Shown here piece by piece: positions 21,766-32,844 of a stretch of 64,000 nucleotides of DNA; within the stretch, counting starts at the first letter, position 1, and every line of letters begins with the position of its first letter. Origin of the DNA: Pyricularia pennisetigena (Eukaryota; Ascomycota; Sordariomycetes; Magnaporthales; Pyriculariaceae). The position numbers and the translations under genes are program-made. Where the stretch lies: assembly GCF_004337985.1 (NCBI RefSeq), contig NC_043743.1:3146543-3210542 (forward strand), given 5' to 3'. The notes under the pieces were generated by a model. It was given only the letters and a program-made list of their open reading frames with translations. It made no database searches and was not told the origin of the DNA.

Positions 21766-23461
21766 TAGTCTCAGGGCTCATCCCTAAAGCCTAAAGCTCC
21801 ACAATTAATCCACTCCGTTCGCTTCGCTCCACTTCGTGGCTCAATTGCGGCTTTGCAATGTACCTGTGGGTCCATCCAAAGAACGCTTTGGTTTAGGTTT
21901 GAGGACAATTTGTCGATTTTCGCCGTTTATAGCGGTATTTTTGGCCTTTTTTTAACCGAAACTCCTTTATTATTCCACAACTACGTACAATATTGAAAAA
22001 ATAAAATATCGTTGAAAATAGCGTTTAATACCGCTATTAGCAGCGATTCGAATGATTTTTTTATCTGCTATAATGGCCGAATTGGATACCATTTGCCCTT
22101 AATCCGTTCATGGCGGTACTGTTTTTTCGATCTTTTTTTCGATTTTCGATTTTTTTTAATATTATTTTTAATTTCTGACCAAATTTTATAATTTTTGCAC
22201 GTGGAGGGTCGTAAATATTTATATATTATTATAATACGTTTTGGTGCGTATATAACGTTATATAAGCAGTTAAATAAGCGGATAGGCAAAGTATATATTT
22301 TTTTATTTATAATTTACAATCGAAACTCGTTTATATTTTTACCAATTTTAATGATAATAAAACCAAAACTTCAAAAATTCGATTACGTATATAAAAATAC
22401 GTCCAGATATAATTTCACCTATAACATCGGCTTTAAAAAGTGTTTAACAAAAGAAAATGCTAAATGTATATTTTATAAATCCTTTTGCTTTATTTAATTA
22501 ATTTTATATTAGTTTTGTTTTGCAGCCAAATCTTGTGGTTTTTGCACGTCGGGGTGGCATATGTATATAAATAAACGTCAATGCGAAACCCGATTTACAA
22601 TACCGGCCCTTTTTATTTTTTTATAATAAAAAATGCTAAATTTGTATTATTTTTATATTTTTTGCTTTATTTAATTAAATAAAATCTATAAAAAAAAACT
22701 TGTGTAAAATTTATTAACAAACTGATAAAGGAGTGCATTAATCAAAAATATTTTCATTCTACTAATATTTGCGTAAATTATTTAATTTTTTAACAAATTG
22801 TTAGTTTATATAAAAATATTAATAAAACTTTCATTTTAATCGATAATTGCATGCATTTTGCAGTGTTAGGTCTACTAAGCTTTAAAAACTGTAATTCCAA
22901 TTCGAATTGTTATTATATACCATTATTTAAAAGAAAATTTAAATATAATGAAAAATTACACATTTTACTTAATATTTTAATATCTTTCCATATACAGTAG
23001 CTATTAAAACGCGGCTGGCATTCAAATAATTAACAAACTCCAATTAATTCAACGCAAATTACTATATATTCTCATAATTTTAATTTGCTTTTTTTATTTA
23101 AATATTTAATTATATATTATGGTTACACCATTTTCTTTTGCTATTATAATGTAAATATATTGTATATACCCGCTATAAACGGTAAAATATTACAAATTAT
23201 CCTTATATTAATAAAATCATTATTAGCGATATCGCAATATTCGGTATATTATTAATAATACCGTTATAAACGGCGAAATGCGACAAATTATCGTTGGTGG
23301 TACCGCCCTGAACGGCGAAATGCGACAAGATGTCCTCAAACTACAACGAGCGCGATCTTTTCGGCCAATGTAATTGGTCGAAAAGCCATGTGGCTAAAAG
23401 GTACATGGAGCGCTCGGTCCCCACTGCGAAGCAGGGGGGTTTAGTCTAAGCACTGAGACTA
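21766..23461 (+). mobile_element. TAGTCTC element copy 4, complete (1696 bp)
   Basis: Both ends present: TAGTCTCAGGGCTCATCCC at the left and AGTCTAAGCACTGAGACTA at the right. Subterminal hairpins, the GCCGTTTATAGCGG / CCGCCCTGAACGGCG motifs and two internal units (about 22170 and 22523 onward) are present. A 100-codon frame (22195-22497) is probably not a real gene. No transposase. No TSD can be read because the left side abuts copy 3. Confidence 0.8.
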
Positions 23462-23882
23462 CGAATGGGGTTTTACCCTGTACCGGGCTTAATACCCACC
23501 CTGCATTTACGAGTTAGCTACCCTATACCGGGTTGAAATTTTCACCAAATCAGCAAATTAGTGCGAACCCAAAAATGGTTTGTATGGAAATAAAGGTGTT
23601 TTTGCAACAAAGTATATAAAATAATTTTTCGGAAAATCATGTGCGGTACCGGAACCCTTTGCGGGGTGCGGACCCCCACTTCGATATCGGAAAATATGTA
23701 AGGGAAATAAAGCAAAATCTCCCCCACCAATAAATTAAATCTATTAATCCCAAAATTAGTGAATCATTTTAGTGAATTTAGTGCGTACGAACCCTGTAAT
23801 TACAGGTTTTTATAACGCAATTAGCACTACGCCGCATTTAAATTAATATTTAACCCCCTATTAGCAACCCATATTATTAACA
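23462..23882 (+). repeat. Family-1 Copia LTR, right part (interrupted)
   Basis: Resumes the LTR begun at 19130: CGAATGGGGTTTTACCCTG through CCCATATTATTAACA. The two parts together make one LTR of about 570 bp. Confidence 0.75.
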
Positions 23883-24565
23883 AAACCGGTTTTATAATAG
23901 GCCAAATAAGCGGACAAAAAATCGTAACTGGGTCCGAAAAACGCGGAAAAAATAAAAAAATACAGCCTGGCAATCGAAAATGGGCGAATATAATCTGCTA
24001 TATTAGGGGCGACGGTTACGATATACCCTTATATTTTATCGTTAAAAGCGAACATTATTTCGCGAATTGGTATATAAAAGGCGGTTTTCCCGCATTTTGG
24101 CGTATGAAAACAATTTTTAATAACGTTATATACCTCCTAACCGCCCCCCTAAAAATTTAATACCAAAGTTTCGCGTTTCGGAAATCGATTTAAAAATAAT
24201 ATTATTAACGCATAAAAATACAATCGTTTTCAAATTATTACGGTTTATTAACCTTTTTTTTATTAGTTCAAAATTCCAAATTTTCTATATTATTTTCCTG
24301 CAATTTTATTATATTTTATTTATTAACCAAAAACTCGTTCGCATCTTAAATTACCCTTTTTCGGCGGCCGTATCACTTCCAATTATGTTTTAATAAATTG
24401 ATTTTTTGTTAGGTTTTAACCAATAAAATGTTTTTAATTTCGAAGTTTTTTGGACTTTTGCAAATAAAAACCGTAAATTGGTATCACTTTTTTCGGACCG
24501 GCAAATTTCCTGTAATTAAAATCGAATATTTCGGGTCCTTTTAGGGGTTTTCCAAATAAATAAAA
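23883..24565 (+). pseudogene. Pogo-type (DDE_1) transposase relic
   Basis: From about 23884 the plus strand reads TGFIIGQISGQKIVTGSEKR, then GKNKKIQPGNRKWANIICYI and GDGYDIPLYFIVKSEHYFANW, the stretch found in the middle of fungal pogo/Fot-type DDE_1 transposases (…TGSEKRG…QPGNREWVT…P…W). The frame ends in stops from about 24125; the catalytic triad and DNA-binding part are missing. Part of its downstream sequence recurs inverted at 28630-28875. Confidence 0.7.
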
Positions 24566-25131
24566 TGTTAATAATATACGTTAATTAATATATATTGGGC
24601 CAACTTTTATTTATATATAAACCACAGCAAATAATACCGAAATGGGGTTATTGGGGCTGTCGGATTTTCCGTTATATTTTATGTTACAGGAATTGCGATT
24701 GAAAATGTTAGCGAATAGGGCTTACCCTATACCAGGTTTACACCCGCCCTGCACCTACCAATTAATTACCCTATATCGGGTTTAAAATTTTACCAAATTA
24801 GTAAATTAATGCGAACCTAAAAATGGTTTACATGGGAATAAAGGTGTTTGTCAACAACGCAAATAAAATAATTTTTCGGAAAGTTTTGTGCGGTGCCGGA
24901 CCGCTTTTTGGGGTGCGGACCCCCATTTCGATGTCGGAGAATATATAAGGGAAATAAAGCAAAGTTTACCCCACCAATGAATTTCAACTATTAATCCCAA
25001 AATTAGTTAACCACTTTAGTGAATAATTTAGTGCACTTAAGCCCTGTAATTACAGGCCTTATAACGCAATTAGCACCACGCCGCACGTAGGCTAATGCCT
25101 AAACCCCTATTAGCAACCCATATTATTAACA
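24566..25131 (+). repeat. Family-1 Copia LTR (solo)
   Basis: TGTTAATAATATACG to CCCATATTATTAACA. Flanks differ (TAAAA left, GTTTT right), with pogo relic on one side and Copia family 2 on the other, so rearrangement has followed insertion. Confidence 0.75.
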
Positions 25132-25242
25132 GTTTTCAAGCAGCGCACCGGTTTTTTGCAAATTATAAGTAGGTAAGAAAAACATTGCCGGTTTGAAAGC
25201 GATAGTGGGACTAAAACAAATCGTGTTAATTAACAAAATGGC

Positions 25243-27015
25243 TAGTCTCAGGGCTCATCCCTAAAACCCAGAGCTCCACAATTAAGCGTGGCTCAATTGC
25301 GGCTTTGCAATGTACTTGTAGGTCCATCCAAAAAACGCTCTGGTTTAGGTCTGAGGACAATTTGTCGATTTTCGCCGTTTATGGCGGTATTTTTGGCCTT
25401 TTTTCGACCGACACTCCTTTATTATTCCACAACCACGCAAAATATCAAAAAAGAAATGTCGTTGAAAATGATGGTTAATACCGCTATTAACAGCGATTTT
25501 ATTTATTTTTTTATTTGTTATTATGGCCGAATTGGACACCATTTGCCCTTAATCCGCTTATGGCGGTACTGTTCTTCTGACTTTTTTTCGATTTTCGATT
25601 TTTTTTAATATTATTTTCAATTTTTGACCAAACTTAATACTTTTTGCACGTGGAGGGTGATATATATATACCGTTAAACTAAATTTTGGTGTAGATATCG
25701 CATTAAATAAGCAGTTAAATAAGCGGATAGGTAAAGTAAACATGTTTTAATATGTTATTTACAATCGAAACTCGTTTATATTTTTACGAATTTTAATGAT
25801 AGGAAAAGCAAAGTTACAGGGATTGGATGACGTATAAAGACAAACCTTGACGTTAAATTGAACTCATAATACCCGCTTTAAGAAATCTTTTATATAACAA
25901 AATGCTAAATATATGTTTTTGATCGATTTTTTGCTTCATTTAATTAATTTTATATTATTTTATTTTGCGGCCAAATTTTATATATTTTGTACGTTGGGAA
26001 TTGTGCATATATCCTCAATATAATGCTCCAATTTGGTATATAAGTCAAATTATATAAACCGTTAAATAGGCGGATAGGTAACATGTTTATAATTTTATAT
26101 ATAATTTACAATCAAAACGCTTTTATACTTTTACCCATTTTTACAATAATTAAACCAAAATTTCAGGGATTGAATGAAATATTTATAAAAACTTCAACGT
26201 GAGATCCGATTTGTAATACCCACTTATATTATTTTTGTATAGAAGGAAATATTAAATTCGTGCTTTTCTTCTATTCTTTGCTTCTAAAAGCTCACCACAT
26301 TTTAAAGTTATGTGCGCAAAATATTGAGTTTTTCGACAGACTAAGAAATAATTTAAAAATACTAATAAAAGCTTTGTTTTAAACGTTAATTGCATGCACT
26401 TTATAGTCTCAGTCCGCTCAACTATCAATAATAGCACTTCGTTTTAAACCTATATTACATATTATTATTCAAAACAATAATCAAATATAATAATAATATG
26501 TAAATGTAACTAAATATTGAAATTTCTTTCCAAATAAATTAATTATAAGGACGCGGTTTTCCATACCCAATCTTTTAAGCTCCAACTAATTTAACGCAGG
26601 TTACCTCATATTTTTATAGTTTTTATTTAATATTTTATTCGTATATTCAATTGCATATCGTAATTATACTGTTTTTTTTTGCTATTATATTTTAAACATA
26701 ATTTGTCAATTGTACCGCTGTTCAATTAGTTACGCGTATAAAAAATGCAATTTATTATACTTAACGTGCGGTCGCAGGGCGTTTATAAGGCTTTGTTATA
26801 ATATCATATATATAGCCATTATAAACGGCGAAATGCGACAAATTATCGTTGCTGGTACCGCTATGAACGGCGAAATGCGATAAAATGTCCTTAAACTAGA
26901 ACGAGCGAAATCTTTTCGGCCAATGTAATTGGTCGAAAGACCATGTGGCTGAAAGGTACATGGAGCGCTCAGTCCCCACTGCGAAGCAGGGGGTTTAGTC
27001 TAAGCACTGAGACTA
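25243..27015 (+). mobile_element. TAGTCTC element copy 5, complete with 9-bp TSD
   Basis: TAGTCTCAGGGCTCATCC to AAGCACTGAGACTA, 1773 bp, flanked by identical 9-bp repeats CAAAATGGC (25234-25242 and 27016-27024). It has two internal units (about 25622 and 25973 onward) and carries a nested foldback-MITE fragment at 26713-26803. No transposase. Confidence 0.88.
26713..26803 (-). mobile_element. Foldback MITE fragment
   Basis: ACCGCTGTTCAATTAG ... TTAACGTGCGGTCGCAGGGC ... TTATAAGGC matches the reverse of the 18751-18902 MITE, lacking one end. Nested in TAGTCTC copy 5. Confidence 0.6.
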
Positions 27016-28029
27016 CAAAATGGCCAAACAAAAAAGAAAAAGGTTCCAAATTGCTAAACTTATATTGGTTTGTAGGAATAACCCTGTTTATAGTTGGTGC
27101 AGCGACCAAACGGCGGAACAATGTCGTAATAAACACTAAAAAATCCTTAAATTTACTTCCCAGGGAAAAAAACTTAAAATAGTCCAAATGAAAAACAGGG
27201 CGCAAAATTGAAGAATAACGATTAATAGTTCCAATAATAACGACAAAATTAAAAAGCAAAAGTTTATTTTTATCGGCGGTATCGGGAAAAGCAATATAAT
27301 GGCGAAAATTAGGTCGAAAATAAACCGAATAGTAAACTAGGTACACAAAATAACAAACGCGCAGCAGAACGACCAAAAAAGATAACTGCCAAAAAATAAT
27401 TTAAAAAATGATGAAAAAAGGTTTTGAAAAATTATTACAATTACGTGTTAAAACTTGTGGCAGAAAAAGGTTTTTTATAAAGGAAAAGGATCGCTAAGAA
27501 TTTGCAACTAATTAAAAACGACGTCGTTGCGATTAAATAACAAAGTAAATAAATAATAAGAACATTAAACGAAATTATTAAAAACTATTATTTATAAAAA
27601 AGGTTTTATGGGTTAATAACCACGAAAATAGGAATTTACAACGGGTTGCGGAAAGCAAAAGCGGAACGAATAAATACCAGAACCGTTTTTAAAAAATTTA
27701 TCGCAAACTTTATAATTATTTCCGTTATTTTTATTTTATAAATTGTTATTGCGACTGGATTGGAGGTTATTAACCGCGTACAGAAAAAAAAGAATTGCCG
27801 GTATTGGAATAAAGGGAATCGCGGTTAAATTAACAATAAAGCGATAAATTACGTGCAATGCCGCACAGGCCAATTGCACGTGACTCACCCGCCCAATGGC
27901 CAGTATAAGACGGAAGGACGTTCAGAAGCTCACCTCTAAACAGTGTCACAAAAGATACCCAGTTAATATATCTTTATATTCGTATAACAACGTTCTGTTA
28001 ATCGATCGACATTACGAAAAGCCTATTAA

Positions 28030-28292
28030 CATATACCAAATAATTTTTCGGAAAATCGTGTGCGGTACCGGAACGCTTTCAGGGGTGCGGACCCCCATTT
28101 CGATGTCGGAAATTATATAAGGGTGACAAAGCAAAATCTCCCCCACCAATAAATCGAATTTATTAATCCCAAAACTTGGTGAACAATTTAGTCCATTTAA
28201 ACCCTGTAATTATAGGCCTTTATAGCGTAACTAGTACCACGCCGCACCTGGGCTAATGCCTAAACCACTGTTAGCAACCCATATTATTAACA
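28030..28292 (+). repeat. Family-1 Copia LTR fragment (3' part)
   Basis: Starts inside the LTR at ACCAAATAATTTTTCGG and ends CCCATATTATTAACA; the first half is missing and the break abuts the Copia family 2 terminus. Confidence 0.7.
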
Positions 28293-28629
28293 TAAATATT
28301 GATGTTAATTAGATTTTAATTGCTATTAAGCAGTCCTAAAATCGAATCTATTTACATGGTAATGAACGCGTTTTATATAAACTATATTCCCAATGTAATC
28401 TCTTTCAATTTGTTTAATTTGTAATTCCGAATCGAAGTTTTATAGATTAGCCAAATTACTGCCTGGTAATTACGTGATATCACGTAAATGGGTCCTTATA
28501 TAATCCTGTTTTCTGCCGGTTGGTGTTTTCTTTCTTAATGTGTGTCGTTAGGAGGGGTGTGACCCCACCTGGCCTTCCTGGTACCGGCCCAGTTGTCTGG
28601 TCGTAATAAATTAGAGGTAATACGGCCGG
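28293..28629. other. Unassigned AT-rich sequence
   Basis: Nothing recognised apart from GC-richer lines at 28555-28600 (GTGTGACCCCACCTGGCC...GTACCGGCCC), which may be the end of an unknown repeat. Confidence 0.3.
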
Positions 28630-28875
28630 TTAAAAAAAGGAGGGTGGTTCCGGATCCAAACAAGCTTCTAATTAACAAACAAAACACTATTAGATTGCAG
28701 GAAAATAATATAGAAAATTTAGAATTTAACTGATAAAGAAGAGGTTAATAAACCGGAACAGCCTGAAAACGATTGTATTTTTGTGCGTTAACAATTTTAA
28801 TTTTAAATCGATTTCCGGAACGCGAAATTTTGTTGTTAGATTTTTGGGGGTGCGGTTAGGGGGTACCCAACGTTA
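28630..28875 (-). pseudogene. Pogo-type element fragment, inverted copy
   Basis: The reverse complement matches 24130-24360 (e.g. TTTCGCG(T)TCCGGAAATCG, ACAATCGTTTTCA and TATTATTTTCCTGCAAT lines). It covers only the region after the recognisable transposase core. Confidence 0.55.
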
Positions 28876-29472
28876 TAAGTATCGAGTCAACTGAACTGGA
28901 AACGATGAACAGTTTATTTTCAGAGCAAATTTTCTAAAAAGAAAATGCTGTTTTAATCTCGCTTAGCGCATATACTCGTTTTATACATTTGCTCTTTATA
29001 TCTTGGTACGGTTTGCTTTAGTAAGTGCTTGAAGAGGATCAATCTTGTACATGCCTGCTCATGTATATTACACTGTGCCGTAAACGGATTATCTCCGGTC
29101 AACTTCCTGGTTTATTTGAGCCTTATATGTCCGATTCGAGCGTTGACTTGCTTATTGTTCACTACGTAACCACTTCCTTGTTTCCCACCAGGCAAACCTC
29201 TAAACACTTTAATAACCAATGTTTGATTGGAGACAGCTTATCCAAGAATTCTCAAATGATTTTATCAGTCTTGTGGCTTTAAATCCGAGTGTATCCTTAC
29301 ATCCTTTCTTCCCCGGCGTTGCAGAATGAGTCGAATCACTTTAATTCATCCCTTTACTCGTGTCCATATACGGTCTAAGCCTGTCTAGGAACACCCCGCT
29401 AAATGTGTAGCAATTCCAACTATGAGTGCTAAACGGCTTATTCTCAATTTGCTCGGCTGTTTATATTACTGG
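28876..29472. other. GC-balanced island, left part; no firm gene
   Basis: Balanced, non-repetitive sequence. A plus-strand frame 29025-29282 has no signal peptide or recognisable domain and is not called. This is the 3' flank of the secreted-protein gene that follows. Confidence 0.4.
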
Positions 29473-30201
29473 TTAGTATAAAGCCATTCGCATAAAGAAG
29501 TATGGAAAACAGAACAAAGACTTGCCTATAGTTACTAAAGTTTTCGAATGGGGGTTGGTGATATTAGGATCCTTAATTACTCCTTTAAATAGCCATTTTG
29601 AATGGGAATGTTTTTTTTTCAGAAGGCGATTATAAATCACTGTGCGGTGACCTTCACAGTTGTTTGAATATTCTGGCCAATAATCCTCGCCCGCAAACTC
29701 CATGCCGTATTGGTACCAGTTTTTAAATTTGTTGCCGATAACCACATCGGCATGTTTACCACCTATATCCGTGGTAAGTCTGGTGAACTCGGCGTGATTA
29801 TATCCTTTGTCGTTTTCAAGATCCTTTGCGCGCCACATATTTGTATTAACTCGTAACCAGACCTGCAATTTCGTCGGATCGACGCCTTCCGGGGGATTTG
29901 GAGGTGTGGCCGATAGTCCTTGCCATAATCCTTCCGAGTTTTCGTCTGATAATGAGTCTTGTGGATTGAGATTGTTTCCTAGCCAGCTTCGTTTAACTGA
30001 TAAGAGGTGGACTCCCGGTGCATGCTCGCCTTCTGGCAGTAGTACCTCATGAAGGTCTGTAGCAGATCCAGGGGCTGCTGACCCTTTAGCGTCATTTCGA
30101 ATCTTATTATGAGATTTAAGGGCAGATCCTGGGTGACCCGGGTTTGCCACAGCGCTTCCTGCCAGCCCGGTAAGGACGGCGATAAAACAGAGGAACTTCA
30201 T
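29473..30201 (-). CDS. Secreted protein of unknown family, 242 aa (candidate effector)
   Basis: Start chosen at 30201 because it opens with a clear signal peptide (MKFLCFIAVLTGLAGSAVA, cleavage likely before NPGHPG) and lies about 120 bp downstream of a TATAAAAG box; the in-frame ATG at 30351 lies upstream of that box. After a disordered, Gly/Ala/Ser-rich stretch (mature residues 1-40) comes LLPEGEHAPGVHLLSVKRSW, then a Pro-rich linker (SATPPNPPEG). A folded-looking C-terminal region follows, rich in aromatic residues: LQVWLRVNTNMWRAKDLEND, DIGGKHADVVIGNKFKNWYQ and EDYWPEYSNNCEGHRTVIYN, then a lysine-rich segment (LLKKKHSHSKW). Only few cysteines. I do not recognise a family. The last 30 or so codons could be replaced by a spliced exon, as GTAACT occurs in that stretch, but no partner was found. 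The frame has no RIP-type stops. Effector role is inference from secretion and location. Confidence 0.72.
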   Translation of the reverse strand: MKFLCFIAVLTGLAGSAVANPGHPGSALKSHNKIRNDAKGSAAPGSATDLHEVLLPEGEHAPGVHLLSVKRSWLGNNLNPQDSLSDENSEGLWQGLSATPPNPPEGVDPTKLQVWLRVNTNMWRAKDLENDKGYNHAEFTRLTTDIGGKHADVVIGNKFKNWYQYGMEFAGEDYWPEYSNNCEGHRTVIYNRLLKKKHSHSKWLFKGVIKDPNITNPHSKTLVTIGKSLFCFPYFFMRMALY

Positions 30202-30743
30202 AGTATGACGGCTGCTATTGACTCCGGGGTAAAGAGAGAATAGCTGAGCAAAATTGTAACTGTTAGACATTGAAAATTGCGTATCAACGAAAAAAATGGC
30301 CCAAGCTGCGGAGAATCTGCTTTTATACCCAACCAGCTCTTTTACAAACAATTAGCTATAACATGGTATATTGTGGCCACTTGTCGATAGGACCACTGGG
30401 TTGTTATAAGTATGTAAGGTTTTAAAGCCAATCATGATGTTTTTATATTAAGGGGGTCTGCTGCTCTCCAAATTTTGAAAGCAGTTACGCCCGGGGTAGG
30501 GTCTTGTTGCAAGATATTCGATGGAGAGGTTGTTCAAACTTAAAAATTCACTAGTCAGAAACGGAGCTCTAATCCATTGTATAATGCCGTGACCCCGATA
30601 TTACTATATAAAGGCCCAGAGGCCAGGTACGCCTTAGTAGTAAATCGCATAAATTGGATCCTAATGCATGAAAGAACAGTCGATCGCCTTAAAATTGGGT
30701 ATTTTACCGTGCGGTTCATTAAATATTATTAGACAGTGCGGAC
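30202..30743. other. Promoter and intergenic part of third island
   Basis: Contains the TATA box at 30320-30327 and balanced sequence up to the hAT-like MITE and its TSD. A plus-strand TATATAAAGG at about 30605 has no gene downstream that I can see. Confidence 0.45.
30320..30327 (-). promoter_or_regulatory. TATA box of the 242-aa secreted protein gene
   Basis: TATAAAAG on the minus strand, about 120 bp upstream of the chosen ATG. Confidence 0.55.
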
Positions 30744-31236
30744 TAAGGCATTCTAAAACCCCCCACGGGGGCCCGTATCAGCCCAAATCGGTGGGGCGGG
30801 CGACCCGTGGGTGGGTTCAATTTTTTATAGGGGGGCCCGGCCCGGCCCAAAACTGAACGCGGGTTTTATTAATAACCCGCGGACCCCCGTAAAAACCCGT
30901 AAAAATAAAAATTGAATAAATTTTGATTAATAATTTTATTAATTGAAATAAAATTGAATAAAAAAATTATAATTAAATTAAAAACTATAAAATATATTTG
31001 GTAAATTTTATTTTGTAATTAAAAAAATTCTTTTTTTTTATTTTTTGGTTTTTTTTTTAAATATTCATTTCAAAATAATAGCCGCGGGTTACCCAATTCG
31101 GGTGAAGCCCGCCAGCCCGCGGGCCTTCATTAACCCGTTAAAAAAATCCCGTGGGCCATTACGGGCCCCCGCCAAAAGCCCGTAGGCTGGTGGGCCGGGC
31201 TGGGCGAGACCTATTTTCGGGTTTTGGAATGCCTTA
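30744..31236 (+). mobile_element. hAT-like MITE, 493 bp, 8-bp TSD
   Basis: Inverted tips TAAGGCATTC and GAATGCCTTA, flanked by the identical 8-bp repeat GTGCGGAC (30736-30743, 31237-31244); 8 bp is the hAT signature. Both arms are GC-rich with CCCGCGGG-type palindromes, and the centre is an AT-rich stretch. It has no transposase. A right-half relative lies at 15816-15951. Confidence 0.78.
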
Positions 31237-31310
31237 GTGCGGACCTAGTATTCTGGGACCCTGTGAAAAGCCAAAGAAACAATTTTTTGGTCGAGACTTC
31301 TAGTCTCAGG

Positions 31311-32557
31311 GTTTATCCTTAAAGCCCAGAGCTCCATAATTAAACGTGGTTTAATTACTGTTTTGCAATATATTTGTAAATCCATCCAAAAAAACGTTCT
31401 GGTTCAGGTTTGAGGATAATTTGTCGATTTTCGCCGTTTATAACGGTATTTCCGGTATTTTGGCGACCGGTATCTCCATATGATTCAACAATTAAGCAAA
31501 ATATTGAAAAAAACACCGTTAAAATGAGAATTAGGAAAACTATTAATAACGATTTATTTTTTTAATTTTTAATATTCAATTGGGCGAATGCGATATTACC
31601 TGCCTTCAATCCGTTTATAACGGTACTATCTTTTCAATAATTAATCGATTTTTGATTTCTTCTTATATTATTCTTGTTTTTCGACCAAATTCAATAACCT
31701 TTGCACCTGGAGGGTGATATAGGTATATATAATAATATCTCACAATTTGTTATTAATATCGGATTATATAAATGGTTAAATAAGTAGATAGGTAAGGTAT
31801 GTATAGTTTTGTATATAATTTACAATTAAAACGCTTTAATGTTTTCACCAATTTAAGCGATAATAAAACCAAACATTCAGAAATTGGGATGCGTATATAA
31901 ACAAACGTCCACGTGGAATCCGATTGATAATACCCGCTTGTATTATGCTTTTTGTACAAAACAAACCTAAATTTTGGGTTATTTTCTGTTTTTTTTTGCT
32001 TTATTTAATTAAATGAATTTTGTGGAGAAGAAAATTGATAGTGTTTTGAAGAAATACCACAAAAAAGTAGTTACGTTAAACTTTACATTATTTTACCAAT
32101 AATTGGCCAAATTATTCAATTCTTTAAAAACTTATTAATTGACATACAAATATCAATAAAATATTTATTTTAAACGATAACTTCGTGCACTCTGTTTGAT
32201 TGAACTGGTAAATACTAGCACTTTATAATATATTAGCGCAGTATAAACATTTAATTTTGTTTGAAATAATAATTAAGATTAATTCAAAATTGCAAATTAA
32301 ATTTAATATTCAAATATTAAATGAATAAAAGCAGGTATAATAGCGCTTTTTACGTTCCAAAAATTACAGAAATTGAAACTTTATAACACAAATCACTTCA
32401 TATTTTTATGATTTTTATCTATCTTTAAATTAAGTATTCAATTACGCATAATGGTTATGCTATTATTATTTTTTACTTATACTGTGTATATAATACGAGT
32501 AAAATGATACCGTCATGAACGGCGAAATGCGACAGATTATCCTCAAATAAGCACTGG
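31311..32557 (+). mobile_element. TAGTCTC element copy 6, single internal unit, deleted right end
   Basis: Starts TAGTCTCAGGGTTTATCC; holds one internal unit only (31684 onward). CCTCAAA at 32547 joins directly to TAAGCACTGG, which is the family terminus (AAGCACTGAGACTA) minus its tip. This implies an internal deletion of the right subterminal region. Confidence 0.7.
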
Positions 32558-32598
32558 ATGTTGTTAATTATGCCGCTGTTTAATTAACAGGTTATAAG

Positions 32599-32655
32599 AT
32601 CCCGTATAGCGCCGACCTCCGAATCGGTCGCAAATTCAATTCCCGTTGCGTATAT
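32599..32655 (+). pseudogene. tRNA-like relic (possibly tRNA-Arg CCG)
   Basis: CCGTATAGCGCCGACC...TCCGAATCGG can form an anticodon-like stem-loop displaying CCG (loop one base too long), followed by AAATTCAATTCCC, which resembles a mutated T arm GGGTTCGATTCCC. The D arm is truncated and no acceptor stem forms. Confidence 0.3.
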
Positions 32656-32844
32656 GCATTTTGCGCCTTAATGGCAACGAGTAATTGCCCCTCGTTAGCT
32701 TAAGCAATAAATTCTACCCAATAATAGTTCGAACCCATATTGGAGAACCTATTATATAACGTAAATAAAGGTGTTTATTTAGGGCCACGCAATGTAAAAA
32801 CAAATTCATTTTCAGACTTGGGCTCCCTAAATAACGTTCGTGGT

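Larger units (their letters stand above)
25132..28029 (+). mobile_element. Copia family 2 relic, inverted relative of 2358-3500
   Basis: 25132-25242 and 27016-28029 match the reverse complement of about 2358-3500 and are split by TAGTCTC copy 5. The right end CCTATTAACA is followed by a family-1 LTR fragment. A conserved CACGTGACTCACCCGCCCAAT stretch sits at 27877-27897. No usable coding frame. Confidence 0.65.

Noticed and set aside
19130..23882. A 9-bp TSD for the TAGTCTC insertion in this LTR
   Set aside because: Only about 5 bp overlap (CGAGT/CGAAT) can be seen, and two elements are fused inside, so the junction is rearranged.
26969..27376. 135-codon minus-strand frame
   Set aside because: It crosses the junction between a TAGTCTC element and a Copia relic, so it cannot be a natural gene.
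29025..29282. 85-codon plus-strand frame in the third island
   Set aside because: No signal peptide, no domain and no promoter-like context; probably chance.
30202..30351. Upstream ATG of the 242-aa gene (50 extra residues)
   Set aside because: It lies before the TATA box and would bury the signal peptide inside the protein.
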